Positions 11,939 to 22,441 of a stretch of DNA of 64,000 nucleotides are shown here, in pieces (position 1 is the first letter of the stretch; the number at the start of each line of letters is the position of its first letter). Source of the stretch: Calonectria ilicicola (taxonomy: Eukaryota > Ascomycota > Sordariomycetes > Hypocreales > Nectriaceae). The stretch is taken from contig CP085835.1 of assembly GCA_020809705.1 (NCBI GenBank), forward strand, positions 1,736,001 through 1,800,000. Direction: 5' to 3'. The position numbers and the translations under genes are program-made. A model generated the notes under the pieces. That model saw nothing but the letters and a program-made list of their open reading frames with translations. It was not told where the DNA came from and did not search any database.

Positions 11939-12953
11939 GGCGGCTGCAAGGTATGGTGGAATAGCAATGAGAGTTGAATTGGCTTGAACAAATTGAGGTC
12001 CCTGAAAGCGTTTTTGAGATGAGTAGGGCAGGGCAGCCTTTAGTTGAAAAGCAAGAGCTGAAAACAAGAACACGGATAGATTAACTGGAGTCGACTAACA
12101 AAAGCTCCTTTGAGAAGAATGACGAAGGAGGGGTAGACAATTTCTGGTCGGCACGTAATAGCCGAGGGCGTATTAAGCCTTAAAAGCCATAATCTTCCGC
12201 TTTGGATCGCATTGTAAGCGGAATTGCACCGATATAGCGACGTTACTTTTGCTAACCAGTCGTTTTCTATTGGTTCAAAAAGCCTTTTCTTTCAGCTCAG
12301 TCCATGGGTATTCGGAATACGGGTTTTTTGTGGCTTGCTGCATGGTCAGAGTGTTGGGCTTGCAGTTTAGCTTTGACCCCTCATGGAGCGTTTTCAGCCA
12401 CTCGGTTGCACGAGAATTTCGGGATTAGTATGGGGTTTATTGCTCAAAAAAATGTCTTGGTCATGTGGCTGGCTGAAAGAACATTTTGGGAATAGTATGG
12501 CTTATAGCTGAACAACCATGTCTTAGTTATGTGGTGGCTGAAGGAGCATTTTGAGGTTAGTATGGTTCATATGACTGCCCGCATCTAGTAGCTGGAGTTT
12601 GTAGATCCTGGAAGTAGCGGCAAGGACATGCGATTTCTCCCAAAGTCCATTCATCTGAATCAAGTTAGCAACTGCTTTGCTTGCCAATGTCCCGCATATG
12701 GAATGTTTGTCATGTCTATGGGGTTTTTTCCACACTAACTCGCGTGACATGTTACCTAACTCATCATAACCTAGTACATCGCCAGAAAAACAGTGCCATC
12801 TGAGTTCTTTCTAAGGGACTTAGACAAGATATAGTAAATTGAATGGATAAGCAAGCTACGGCATATTATTGAGATTAATACGTTGGCAACGAATTCAACA
12901 AGACTCGTTCCATCTTCTCATGGACGAAGGAATGATAAAAAGATTACGGTGAG
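11939..12953. other. Intergenic with a degenerate tandem repeat
   Basis: About 1 kb between two minus-strand genes. Apart from the repeat at 12412-12580 (listed separately) I see no gene. Confidence 0.5.
12412..12580. repeat. Degenerate tandem repeat, about 65-bp unit, 2.5 copies
   Basis: Units beginning near 12412, 12478 and 12543 share the order gaatttcggg/gaacattttggg, attagtatgg, (gt)ttat, ..atgtctt(gg/ag)t(c/t)atgtgg, tggctgaa. Copies differ at roughly a quarter of positions. The sequence is non-coding and unrelated to the flanking genes. Confidence 0.6.
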
Positions 12954-13757
12954 CTAAAAGTTCATACCCACTGTTGTAATCATCCTTTTTACAGCAGGAA
13001 AGAACTCGAAAATCCCCATGCTCCTCCACCAAGACCTTTTCTTCCAACCCTCTTCGATTGGTAGTCTCTCATCCCTGAAGATGGCCCTGACATAACTCAC
13101 GGGAATCTTCTTTCCATCGCCAAAACAACCCATCATCAATGCAATTTGGCCGCAGTTCACTTGATGATCATCTGGCCCGTAGACCAATTGTGGATTGTCC
13201 GCAAGCTGCTGCTTGATGCGGGCTTTGATGAACATACCAAGATCCTCGATAGTGAGGAACTCGCCATCAAAAGAATAATCCAACATGTTGTCAATCAAGT
13301 CTTGTTGGGGCTCGTTGTTTCCCTGCTGTTGACTAAAGTCCCGACGTGATAGAGAGATGTCGTGCTCAATTGCACCGTGGGAAGCGAGGTCCACAAGATT
13401 GATATACTTTCTCCCATCGCTCGTCATCTGGCCAGGCTTCCAGCAACCAAAGTAGCTGAAAATAGTATAAGGGTCCTTGATGACAGTCCAGATTTTCTTC
13501 CACATGCTGACAGGCTTGGTTGCGATCGCCGTGAACTTGTTGTGGTACTCGAAATAGGTCGGTACGGCAAAGACAGAGCCGAGGAGTGAGCTCATGCCGA
13601 CGTGCTTCATGGACGCATTGAGATCTTCCACGAAGATTTTGCGTCCGCTCCGTTCGATATAGCCATGGTTGGCAAGAGCGTTAACCACGGGGCAAGGACT
13701 CCTGCTCACATCCCCAGATGGCTTTGCCCATTCTCCGACAGCCAGGGAGGGCGACAT
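12954..13757 (-). CDS. Heme-thiolate peroxidase (chloroperoxidase/UPO family)
   Basis: 267 residues, intronless. The ATG at 13757 (cacaATGTCG) opens the conserved region; the open frame continues upstream to 14093 but without family similarity. The proximal PCP motif carries the heme-thiolate Cys (SPCPVVNALANHGYI, Cys22). The distal acid-base motif is EHD (Glu131-His132-Asp133 in IEHDISLSRRDF). Length fits the short heme-thiolate peroxidase / unspecific peroxygenase group (PF01328), which uses hydrogen peroxide to halogenate or oxygenate small molecules. I see no signal peptide in the chosen model, so it may be intracellular like the secondary-metabolism members (StcC type). The neighbours are a DUF1772 protein and a Ppo oxygenase, so a shared oxidative pathway is possible (inference). 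Confidence 0.88.
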   Translation of the reverse strand: MSPSLAVGEWAKPSGDVSRSPCPVVNALANHGYIERSGRKIFVEDLNASMKHVGMSSLLGSVFAVPTYFEYHNKFTAIATKPVSMWKKIWTVIKDPYTIFSYFGCWKPGQMTSDGRKYINLVDLASHGAIEHDISLSRRDFSQQQGNNEPQQDLIDNMLDYSFDGEFLTIEDLGMFIKARIKQQLADNPQLVYGPDDHQVNCGQIALMMGCFGDGKKIPVSYVRAIFRDERLPIEEGWKKRSWWRSMGIFEFFPAVKRMITTVGMNF

Positions 13758-15140
13758 TGTGCAAAATGGGTGAAGAAGGCCTTGGTAAAGTGAAAACCTA
13801 AAAGCCCAAGGGTGTAAAAGAGAAAGATTTCTCTCACGAGAACTGCTTGAATTGAGTCGACTACTCGGGAATCGAGGGACAAACGGCAGCTTGAGATGGG
13901 AATTGCGATAACGGCACTGATCAGAGGTGTTATGGTATAAAGAAGAATTTAGCTGATTGACCCCTCCATCCCGCTGTTGTGGTAAGACCCCGCATCTTGG
14001 CAAGGCCGAGACCCTGCCACTGTTCAAGGGTCGCGTGTGTGGCGTCCACTTGAACTTTGCACATTTCCAATGACCTGAGGATTCAGCCACCATTTCTGAC
14101 CAGAGTTCAAGACATTGATGTACGGATTCAAAGGGAGCAAGAAGCTCGCTGCATCTCTTTAAACCGTAATAGGGCTAGCTCGGCTTACGGGCGCTTTTTT
14201 AGCACATTTTAACTGGTTCAGATAGACGAGTTGAGACTATTAGTTGCTTAGCTCGGAGCTACTGTCGGGTTTTATTAGTGTGGTAAGTCTCAAGTCGGGT
14301 CAGCCGGGACGGGACGGTAGACTATCTGTTCAGCTCTAACCTTGGTCTCAAAATGGTCTGAGCGCTTTCGTTTGGACCACTTTGTCGCCCCTACGAAATG
14401 CAGGGCGCATTCCAGACCTGTCAGGATTGCAATAGTTCAGCCAGCCATCGCGACTAGTGGCCTCATAAATATTGTGATAATCCCGAACTATTGACGCCCG
14501 GGACGGCACGACACACGCCATAAGCATATTTGGCCCTAAACCTTGTCTCGGAATGGTCTGGGCATTTCCATTTTAGACTAGTCTCTCCAACGTGCAGCGT
14601 GGCACCCCAGAGTTTTGAGAATGTCCAAGTGTTTTATTGACGTGCTCAAGTGAATGAATGCAGGAAAGGCTGATTGAACATCCAAATGCCGAACCAGTGA
14701 CAGCTGAGATGACAGCCACGCCGTATACGAGCATATTCAGCTCAAACTTTAGACGAGGATTGGTGCAATAGCATGCAAACCCATACATCTTGGCGTTCCA
14801 GACCCCGCGGCATGGCAATCATGTCCGAGAATGGGCGCCAATTAGCGCATAGCAGGTAAGCTAAAGGCCAGCTTTACCATCGTCGCGAACGGTTTGTTTT
14901 CTCTGCCATTGCTTAATAATCCTAAGTCGGGGTGCAATAATAGGCGCCACCTCGCACCATCGTATACGAGATCTGGTGAACTCAAGCTTTCACTGCACAG
15001 TGTTTCATATATTCTCTTTTTTTATTCAAGTCCACTCATCAAGCAACAGCGCTGAGAGTTCGACTTGAACTTTGTCTCTGATTTGCTGCGGCCCTCACCA
15101 TCCCTCATCAACGTTGGCAACCAGCCGAAACGCCGCCATC
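13758..15140. other. Divergent intergenic region with degenerate direct repeats
   Basis: About 1.4 kb between the divergent peroxidase and Ppo genes, so it holds both promoters. Two similar blocks (about 14300-14395 and 14500-14590) share a GC-rich ccgggacgg core followed by (c)taaccttggtctc..aatggtctg. They may be decayed mobile-element copies. No gene seen. Confidence 0.5.
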
Positions 15141-18100
15141 ATGAGTGGTCCTGCAGGAAGGGTGCCGATGAGCGAGCAAGATGAGGAGTTGTTGCAACTC
15201 ACCTTGCAGCTCAGAAACAACGCAGAACAAGAGAAATACGCAAAATTCCACGGCGATAAGCTTATCGGAGTAAGTGAGATGGACTTTTATAGTTTTCCAA
15301 CTAACGAGCCACACAGAACACCATTGTCCCCCAGACTGGCTATTGGGAAGATATCAAGAGTGTCGTTAAGCTCAAAAATTTGCCGGGGATAAAACATGCC
15401 ATCGGCAGTCTAGTAGACAAGCATGGACTTGACGTAAGTTGCCTGAACGGTGCTCGACTGTTTGCTGACACTGAGCTTAGGATGAAGATCGAGCCTTTCT
15501 TGGAGGTAATGTCCCCAATACCAGTGCCTTCCGGCAAAAGGGGATCAACGCTCAGGTAAAAGAGAAATATGACAAGATGTTGCACCGTACGTTTTCGTGT
15601 CTAACCAATGATCATCCAAACTAATCTAACTTTGATCAGCACCCTTGACGTACCTCGGCGATGCCTTCCAGTACCGAACTGCAGACGGCAAGTTCAACAG
15701 CGCGATGAATCCGCATCTTGGTCAAGCAGGTGCTCCTTACGCCAAAACGGTGCCGTCACAAACAGCTCCACTCGGTGCTCTCCCTGACCCTTCCGACCTC
15801 TTTGACAAGTTGATGGCACGACCGGACGGTGGTCGGGACAGCAAGTCGGGACTTTCTGCCATGCTCATCTATCATGCTACCATCATTATCCACGATATTT
15901 TCAGAACAAATGACAACGACAAGAATATCTCCGACAGCTCGTCCTACCTCGACTTGTCTCCTCTCTATGGATACACCACAGAGATGCAGCGCAAGATTCG
16001 GGACGACAAGTACAAGCTTGGTCTTTTAAAACCAGATACATTTGCGGAAGACCGATTATTAAGACAGCCACCCGGCGTCTGCATCATGCTTGTCATGTAC
16101 AACCGATACCACAATTACGCTGCAAGACAGCTGCTACGGATCAACGAGAACGGCCGTTTCCAAGTTCCAGCAAAGTACCAAAAGACAAAGTTAGTCTCCT
16201 TTGTCATGGAATATCTTCCTGACCTAAACGAGAATGGCCAAAAGAAGGATCTTGACAGGGAAGTGCTTGAGAAGTGCGAAGATTATGAGAAGGCATGGAG
16301 GGCAGCTCAAGCAGCAAAGCCTCGGGAAGCACCGGCGGCTATTCCGGAACAGCCAGGTGAAACTCCTGACCAGAAAAAAGAACGCGAAGATTCAGAGAAA
16401 AGAAGGCAAGAGGCTCTCGATGCCATTGCTGAGTTCGAGAAGTCCAAGGTGAACGAAGACCTCGAGGAATTAGAGGAATACCTCGAGGATCTCCTTGAAG
16501 CAAAAAACAAAGATTACAAACCCACACTTGAGGCTTTCGGGGCTGCCTGGCAGGCTGCTTGGGACAAGCTAGATGATGACCTCTTCAATACCGCTCGCCT
16601 CATCACTTGCGGCATGTACATCCAGATCTCCGTCCATGACTACTTGCGAGCATTGATGGGCTTCCACCAGTTCAACACCAACTTCACTCTTGATCCTCGC
16701 GCCGACTTCGACCAGAAGAAGACAAGTCGCGGTATCGGCAACCAAGTTACCGTCGAGTTCAATCTGCTGTATCGTTTCCACTGTGCCATCTCTCAAAAGG
16801 ACGAGAGATACACCATAGAATACATGAAGAAAGTGATGAACTTCAAGAACCCAAACAATACAACACTCCCTGAATTTATGCAGACGTCTGCGGCTTTTAG
16901 CAAAAAGATTGCAGAGGAAGCGAAGAGGAAGGGTAGAAAGGCTGAACCATGGGAAGTCACATTTGGTATCCCAGACAAATCTAAGCAAACACCTGCGGTT
17001 GGGTCGAATAGCAGCGCGCCATCCGAAGATGGTTCAGATAGCGGAATATCTGGTGTTGCTACCCCGGAAACAGCGGAGAAAGCGGAAAAGTTTAGGTATT
17101 TCACGCGAAACCCTATCACAAATCTTTTCGATGACCGCCTAATGCTGGATGAACTCACCGCCGCGATGGATGATCCCATTTCCAACTTTGGCCCTCGCAA
17201 TGTCCCCAAGTGTCTCAAGTCAGTTGAGATCATGGGTATCATGCAATCGCGTAAATGGGGGACCGGTACATTGAACGACTTCAGAGATTTCTTCGGCTTG
17301 CCAAGACATGCGACGTTCGAGAGTGTGACAAAGAACCCCGAGATCCAAAACGCGCTCCGAGATCTCTATGAGCATCCTGACATGATTGAGTTGTATCCCG
17401 GCATCTTTTGCGAATCAGACCAAGACATGGGACTGGATCCTGGCCCGGCGGAGTCAAGCTCTGCCCTTTGGACTGCCATCTTCTCGGATGCCATCACCCT
17501 CGTCCGCTCCGATCGTTTCTACACGGTTGACTGGAACAACAATTCCCTGACTTCCTGGGGCATGAAGGAAGTCACACCAAACAATGACGTCTGCAAGAGC
17601 TCAGTCTTCCACCGCTTGCTTCAACGTGCGTTCCCCGGATGGTTCCCAGCCGACACCATCCGATTCTTCCACCCATTTTACACTGCGGAGCAAAACGAGA
17701 TTTATGCCAAGGCTCAAGGGTTCGCCGGTAAATTCAGGGAGACAGTGACCGGGAAGGAACCAACAGTGCAGAAGCCCAAGAAGCCGTTGTCTCTTCACAC
17801 GTTCAAGGACATCTCCACCGTCTTGCAGGACAAGAGCGAGAACTTTACAAACCCAGTGTATACCTACAAGTCGAGCTTGCCATCAGTAGTGAATGCCGTT
17901 TTGGACCCACGCCTAAAGGCACCCGAACCCTCTAATGACCTCGAAGATTACGTCACGGATGTTGAGGAGGATTTGAAGAAGTACCTTGACGGGCTGATGA
18001 GAGAAATCGTCAAAAGAGAGTCGATTTCCATGACAACCGAGACATTCCAAATCGATGCCACTAAGGAGTAAGTTTCGCAACACTTGTTTCTAGGAGCCCA

Positions 18101-19604
18101 CTAACCTTTCGATAGTTTTGCCATTCCCGTAGTCACGCGATATGTCGCCGACTTCCTTGGCTTCAGTGACAAACTCAGCAAACTTGCCACCGAAGCCAAG
18201 GACACGTACAGTGAGAACGAAATCTATCAGCATATCACGAACTGCCAGGTTTTCCTGTCGTACAACGCAGACGAAACAAAGTGGATGCAGCGTCGCGAGG
18301 CATTTCAAACTTCCATGAAAACGTTGATTACCCTGACGCAAAAAGGAACCATCTGGGAAGCCAACCAATGGGACATTACAAGAGCCTTTTTCGGCAGGAA
18401 GAAGACGAACGCCATGCATGATCTTGGAGTCTACGTTGCGAAGATGGTCCTCGGCCATCAGAAGGACCAAGCAAAGGCTGCTGCAATCCTTCTCCTCGTC
18501 TGCCTTGACTTTGCCTACAACGCCGTCGTTTCGGTATGTGATTCAAGTGTTTGATCATCTTGCAAAGCAAGCTAATTGTTACTAGTTTACCGCTACATTG
18601 GACGGCTACATGAAGGACCTTTACAAGGCCGCTGATTCTAAACCAGTGACTCTTAAATGGACCCCAAAGTGGATCGGAGTTCAAACTTGTGCCTTCAAAA
18701 ATAACGATGAAGAACTTGAGCGCGTGATCCAACTAATGGTCCAAGAAACCGTTAAATTGCCGATCGTGCGCAAAGCCACCAAGACGGACGATTACACGTT
18801 TCAATCAACGAAGGAAACCCAGGTCACAGTAGAGGATGGAGATATCGTCATTCTTGATATTGTAAGCTCTTCCTAACGACACCCCTGGTTAGACACCGGA
18901 CTGACAAGGCTTTATAGTCAAAGGCCATGAAGGAAGCAGATGTCCAGAGTGACAAGGCTAAAAAGGATTTATTGGCCTCTCAACTTACCATTGCCGACAA
19001 GTATGGTGTTTACTCGCCAAGACGGTTCGCAACTCTCTCATTGACCTCGATGATCAAGTTCATCGCTCAGATGAAGAATCCTCGCCGTGGCCACGATGCA
19101 CAGGGAAGACTCAAGAGGATTCGTCTCGATTCTACCCCTGAAGGCTACGCCAACTACATGGCACCCATGCGGGTGAACTGGATCAAGCAACAAGCACAAC
19201 GTCTGGAAGACAAAAACGCGGTTAAGAAGATTGTCACCGAGGGTGATCTAAGACCCGCAGCTGATACGTATCTCACGGTAACCTGGGATGAATTTGTGCC
19301 CTTCCCAATGACGTGGAAGATTCGCTTTGATGGGTTCGGCCAATCGGATTACAAGGTGGGCAACCATCCATATGGTAGGGTCACAACTGTTCGCACTCTG
19401 CCAGATTACATGCCCCCAATGTATCAGCCACAAGGAGCTAGCACTTTCGGAGGTGCATTTGCTACTCCTGGTTGCGCTTGCTCTAATGCGGGCTGCTCTT
19501 GCCTTGGCCCCTCGACGAAGAAGACGAAGCTGGAGCACGAGCACGAGACTCCCCAACTGGCAACGGGATGTGGCATGGGCGACAGCATCGTGCAAAAGGA
19601 CTAG
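15141..19604 (+). CDS. Ppo-type fatty-acid dioxygenase with a degenerate P450 domain
   Basis: Seven exons (15141-15269, 15317-15433, 15481-15586, 15640-18067, 18116-18533, 18586-18861, 18918-19604) give 1386 residues; the family is usually 1000-1150. The N-terminal half is the linoleate diol synthase peroxidase-like dioxygenase: HPPLTYLGDAFQYRTADG, distal His202 in IIIHDIFRT, SSSYLDLSPLYGY, and catalytic Tyr495 with proximal heme His498 in FNLLYRFHCAIS. Between INENGRF and LFNTARLITCG lies a charged, probably coiled-coil insert of about 130 residues (roughly 291-429). The C-terminal half follows the P450 layout, but the K-helix ExxR reads ETVK (1120-1123) and the heme-binding loop reads YSPRRFATLSL (about 1190-1200) with no Cys ligand. 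So 8- or 10-hydroperoxide formation is plausible, but P450 isomerisation to diols is not. The tail has a Cys-rich GCACSNAGCSCLG (1343-1355). Ppo products (psi factors) control sporulation and sexual development. Confidence 0.9.
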
Positions 19605-20098
19605 TCCTACGAATTTGACTTAGTCGCCATTTGTTATTTGTAAGGGCAAAATAATAGGCTTTTAAATATGTGTAATATAATGTGCATCTTTGAATGCATT
19701 CCATCACGAACAGTCCCAAGTCCAATGTGTCCAAACATCTTGGATCAATAGCATGAGTACTTCTGATCTGCTGTTGTGCCCCATATAATATGCTTGATTT
19801 CCTGTTATCCAGCGTGAAGCATGTACGAAAAGATTTCATTTGCTATGGTTTTCTACGTGTTTCCGTATTCCTATTCTTAGTTGCTAATGAACATATGCAC
19901 GAGTCATTGTAGGAAAGGGTAAAATGTTCAAGATAATATATATACAAGTTGGCGTATTTAACAATCGACGAGATTCTGTTGAATCTATTGGCTAGTAAAC
20001 TAGACTTCTGTAATAAGGGTATAAAATCGCTTGCCCAAAATACCATTTCATCAATCCCATGTCTATATCGTACACTTATTCTACTGTTGCGTCATCAT
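19605..20098. other. Intergenic, no gene seen
   Basis: 494 bp between two convergent genes (Ppo and the 7TM protein), presumably both 3' ends. Nothing recognisable. Confidence 0.5.
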
Positions 20099-21179
20099 TC
20101 ATACATCGCTCACTCGTTCCGTTGGAGTTCCAGAGTATCCCACTGGAGTGTTCCTAGCCTGGATGGACATTGGAAAATTCCAAAGCCCATCCAGCTCCTT
20201 CAGGTTGATTACAACTACAATACAGAGCAAGACCAATTTCGGCCAAATCGAAAGAAAGATATCCCCGATTAAAAATCGGGGACTGTGGGTAATAGCCGTG
20301 ATTATGACCTTGTAGAGGTTGCTCAAAAGCCATAATCCACAGCAAACCAGCGAAAGTCGTGACACCTACGATAGAATTAGTTGTGATAAACTCTAAGAGA
20401 TAGAAGAAATGGAATAGTTACCTGAGATAATTGCTCCTCTGATCGAGTTTTAATTGCCATCAAAAAGGATTGGTAAATAAGAAAGATGCCAGTGATGGAT
20501 GCAACCGCATAGTATGAAACAATAATCGAAATGAGTGCAGAATAATGCATCCCATCTTTTGCGCCATGCTTTTGGAGGTTCCAGACCCACACTGCAAGTA
20601 CTGCAATGGAAAGAATGAAGAGCAAAGCGGCATTGCAGTAAGAAATAGTCATGATGAAAACGTTTGATTTTCCTTGGTGTTGAATTGTAATAATTCTGTC
20701 AATCAATCGCGCAAGAGTGACAAGAATTATAATTTCGATGAGATTTATTGTGAAGCCGGCGCCAATGACTGCACCAGGGGTGAATACACCCACGCCATCG
20801 AAGACGCAGAAACTATGGATCCAGATTAGTTAAGTTACATTTCTTGGCATTGGAGAAATATTGAATTAACCCAGGGCAACGGCCTATGATACTGCGAGGA
20901 GCGTTCATGGCAATTCCCAGGGCAAAAATACGAAGCATACCGAAAATGGGGAGCCACTCACACTGGAAATAAGGCAATCGCTGCATTGTGGAAAGTTAGA
21001 ATCTGCCGCACATTGGTGGTGCGCTTCCAGGAATAATATAATGAATAAATCAAGAGAACAACGGATGCCACGAAGGTGAGCACATCGAGCATTAAATGGG
21101 CGATTGACATAGCCATGGTGAAAAAAATAACTGTCTGTAGGGCTTCTAAGAGGTGTTCTCTAGAGGCAAGTGATGGCAA
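20099..21179 (-). CDS. Fungal multi-pass (about 7 TM) membrane protein, unknown function
   Basis: Four exons on the minus strand: 21179-20962, 20891-20871, 20812-20422 and 20365-20099, giving 298 residues. Exon 2 is a 21-bp microexon that keeps phase 2 on both sides and supplies IIGRCPG. It is inferred from gtgagt...cgcag and gttaat...catag signals. About seven hydrophobic segments can be seen, among them MAMSIAHLMLDVLTFVASVV, AVIGAGFTINLIEIIILVTL, AALLFILSIAVLAVWVW, ISIIVSYYAVASITGIFLIY, SLVCCGLWLLSNLYKVIITA and PKLVLLCIVVVINL. The soluble tail is short and polar. It resembles uncharacterised ascomycete integral membrane proteins; I do not see motifs of a named transporter or GPCR class. Confidence 0.7.
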
Positions 21180-22441
21180 GTATTGATTTGTACGAATGTA
21201 GAAATATCACGAAGCTTGGCAACAGTTTATTTTATTATGAGTCTTTCAAAGATGCTATACCAACTCAGCCCTAACAAATGACGATGTAAATTACACCGAA
21301 AACTGGACAAATGTGCCTGTCCGCAGACCACCATCAGTCATTTGTTGAAAAAGTGGAAGGATTCCTTGCGGCGATATTTGCGGGCGGGAATAAATTGATC
21401 CACCTCAGCTGCACCAAGCTAGCCACATGGAAATAAGGCCGATACTCTGGACAGCCTGTGTGGTGGGTCTGACACATCTTGCACTGCCCACATGCCCTGG
21501 TCATAGCACAACTGCCTGGAGTCAAGTAAGCCCAACTTGCCAGCGAATGATCCATCGCAGTGGATCAGGCATACAGGAAGTGTAAAAACTCCGTTTATGC
21601 AAATCCAAAACCAGATGCATCTTAGATTGAAACAGCAAAAAAAGAGAAAGCAGAAAAAAAGGCAAAAGGGACTGTAATCCCCTTAAGCGTACTGGATACC
21701 CCCCAGAATCTCCAGCCTTGAAGATAATATTAATGAAAAACGATCCAACATTTTGTCAATCCACAAATTAGGGATCATACTGTGTGATAGTTTGGGCCCA
21801 CTTACGTTATAAACGTCCAAGTCTCGGATAGACGCTATTAGCTATAAGATTGCTGTTACGAAATACTCGTGATCATTTTTAATCTAGTCAAACTGCTAGT
21901 TGTCCATCTACCCTCTAATTAGCGAGTTTGGAAACTCCCGTCAAGATTTCTCGGATACAGTCATTGGTTACAAGCTGTGACAGTGAGGGCACAAATAAAG
22001 ACCAAAAGCGGCTTCGCATCTTGTGCATCCCTTTAACTGTCATAAGACTCCACCCTGGTCAATCACGTGATATCTGGCGAATCATTGCGAGGAAAATCTG
22101 TATTTTTGGTGTATTATATAATGGAGCTGACCAGGGTGGAGTCTTATGGCAGTTAATGGGACAGGATAGTATTGGCTTGGTGCACTGAGTTTGTCTATCA
22201 TTTGTCCTCATTCAGATACTTTTCTTTGATACCATCTGATCCATCAGGCGTGACGCATTTCGCAATACCCGACGAAATGGAGATCTAACTTTGTTACAGC
22301 TAAAACTAGCGCCAGTGTTGGTTCAAGGGCCTTCTGGTCTTGAGATACAGGGTAGGGCTGTTTTAATCATCAAACCACGCTCTTCTCCGAAAAAGTCAAC
22401 AAAGTCGATTGCAGCTCATGAAGAATTTTTGTTTCCGTGTC
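21180..22441. other. Gene-free stretch with a hairpin element
   Basis: About 1.26 kb. It contains the inverted repeat at 22029-22160 (separate entry). A 73-codon minus-strand ORF (21334-21555) with several Cys has no signal peptide or family match and is not called. Confidence 0.5.
22029..22160. repeat. 132-bp inverted-repeat element (33-bp arms)
   Basis: The left arm 22029-22061 and right arm 22128-22160 are reverse complements with two mismatches (core tgaccagggtggagtcttat). They enclose a 66-bp AT-richer centre. It could be a MITE, a foldback element or a transcribed hairpin. No clear target-site duplication is visible. It lies 280 bp from the stop of the glycosyltransferase-like gene. 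Confidence 0.75.

Noticed and set aside
21334..21555. 73-codon Cys-rich minus-strand ORF
   Set aside because: Cysteines are grouped but there is no signal peptide or known zinc-finger spacing.
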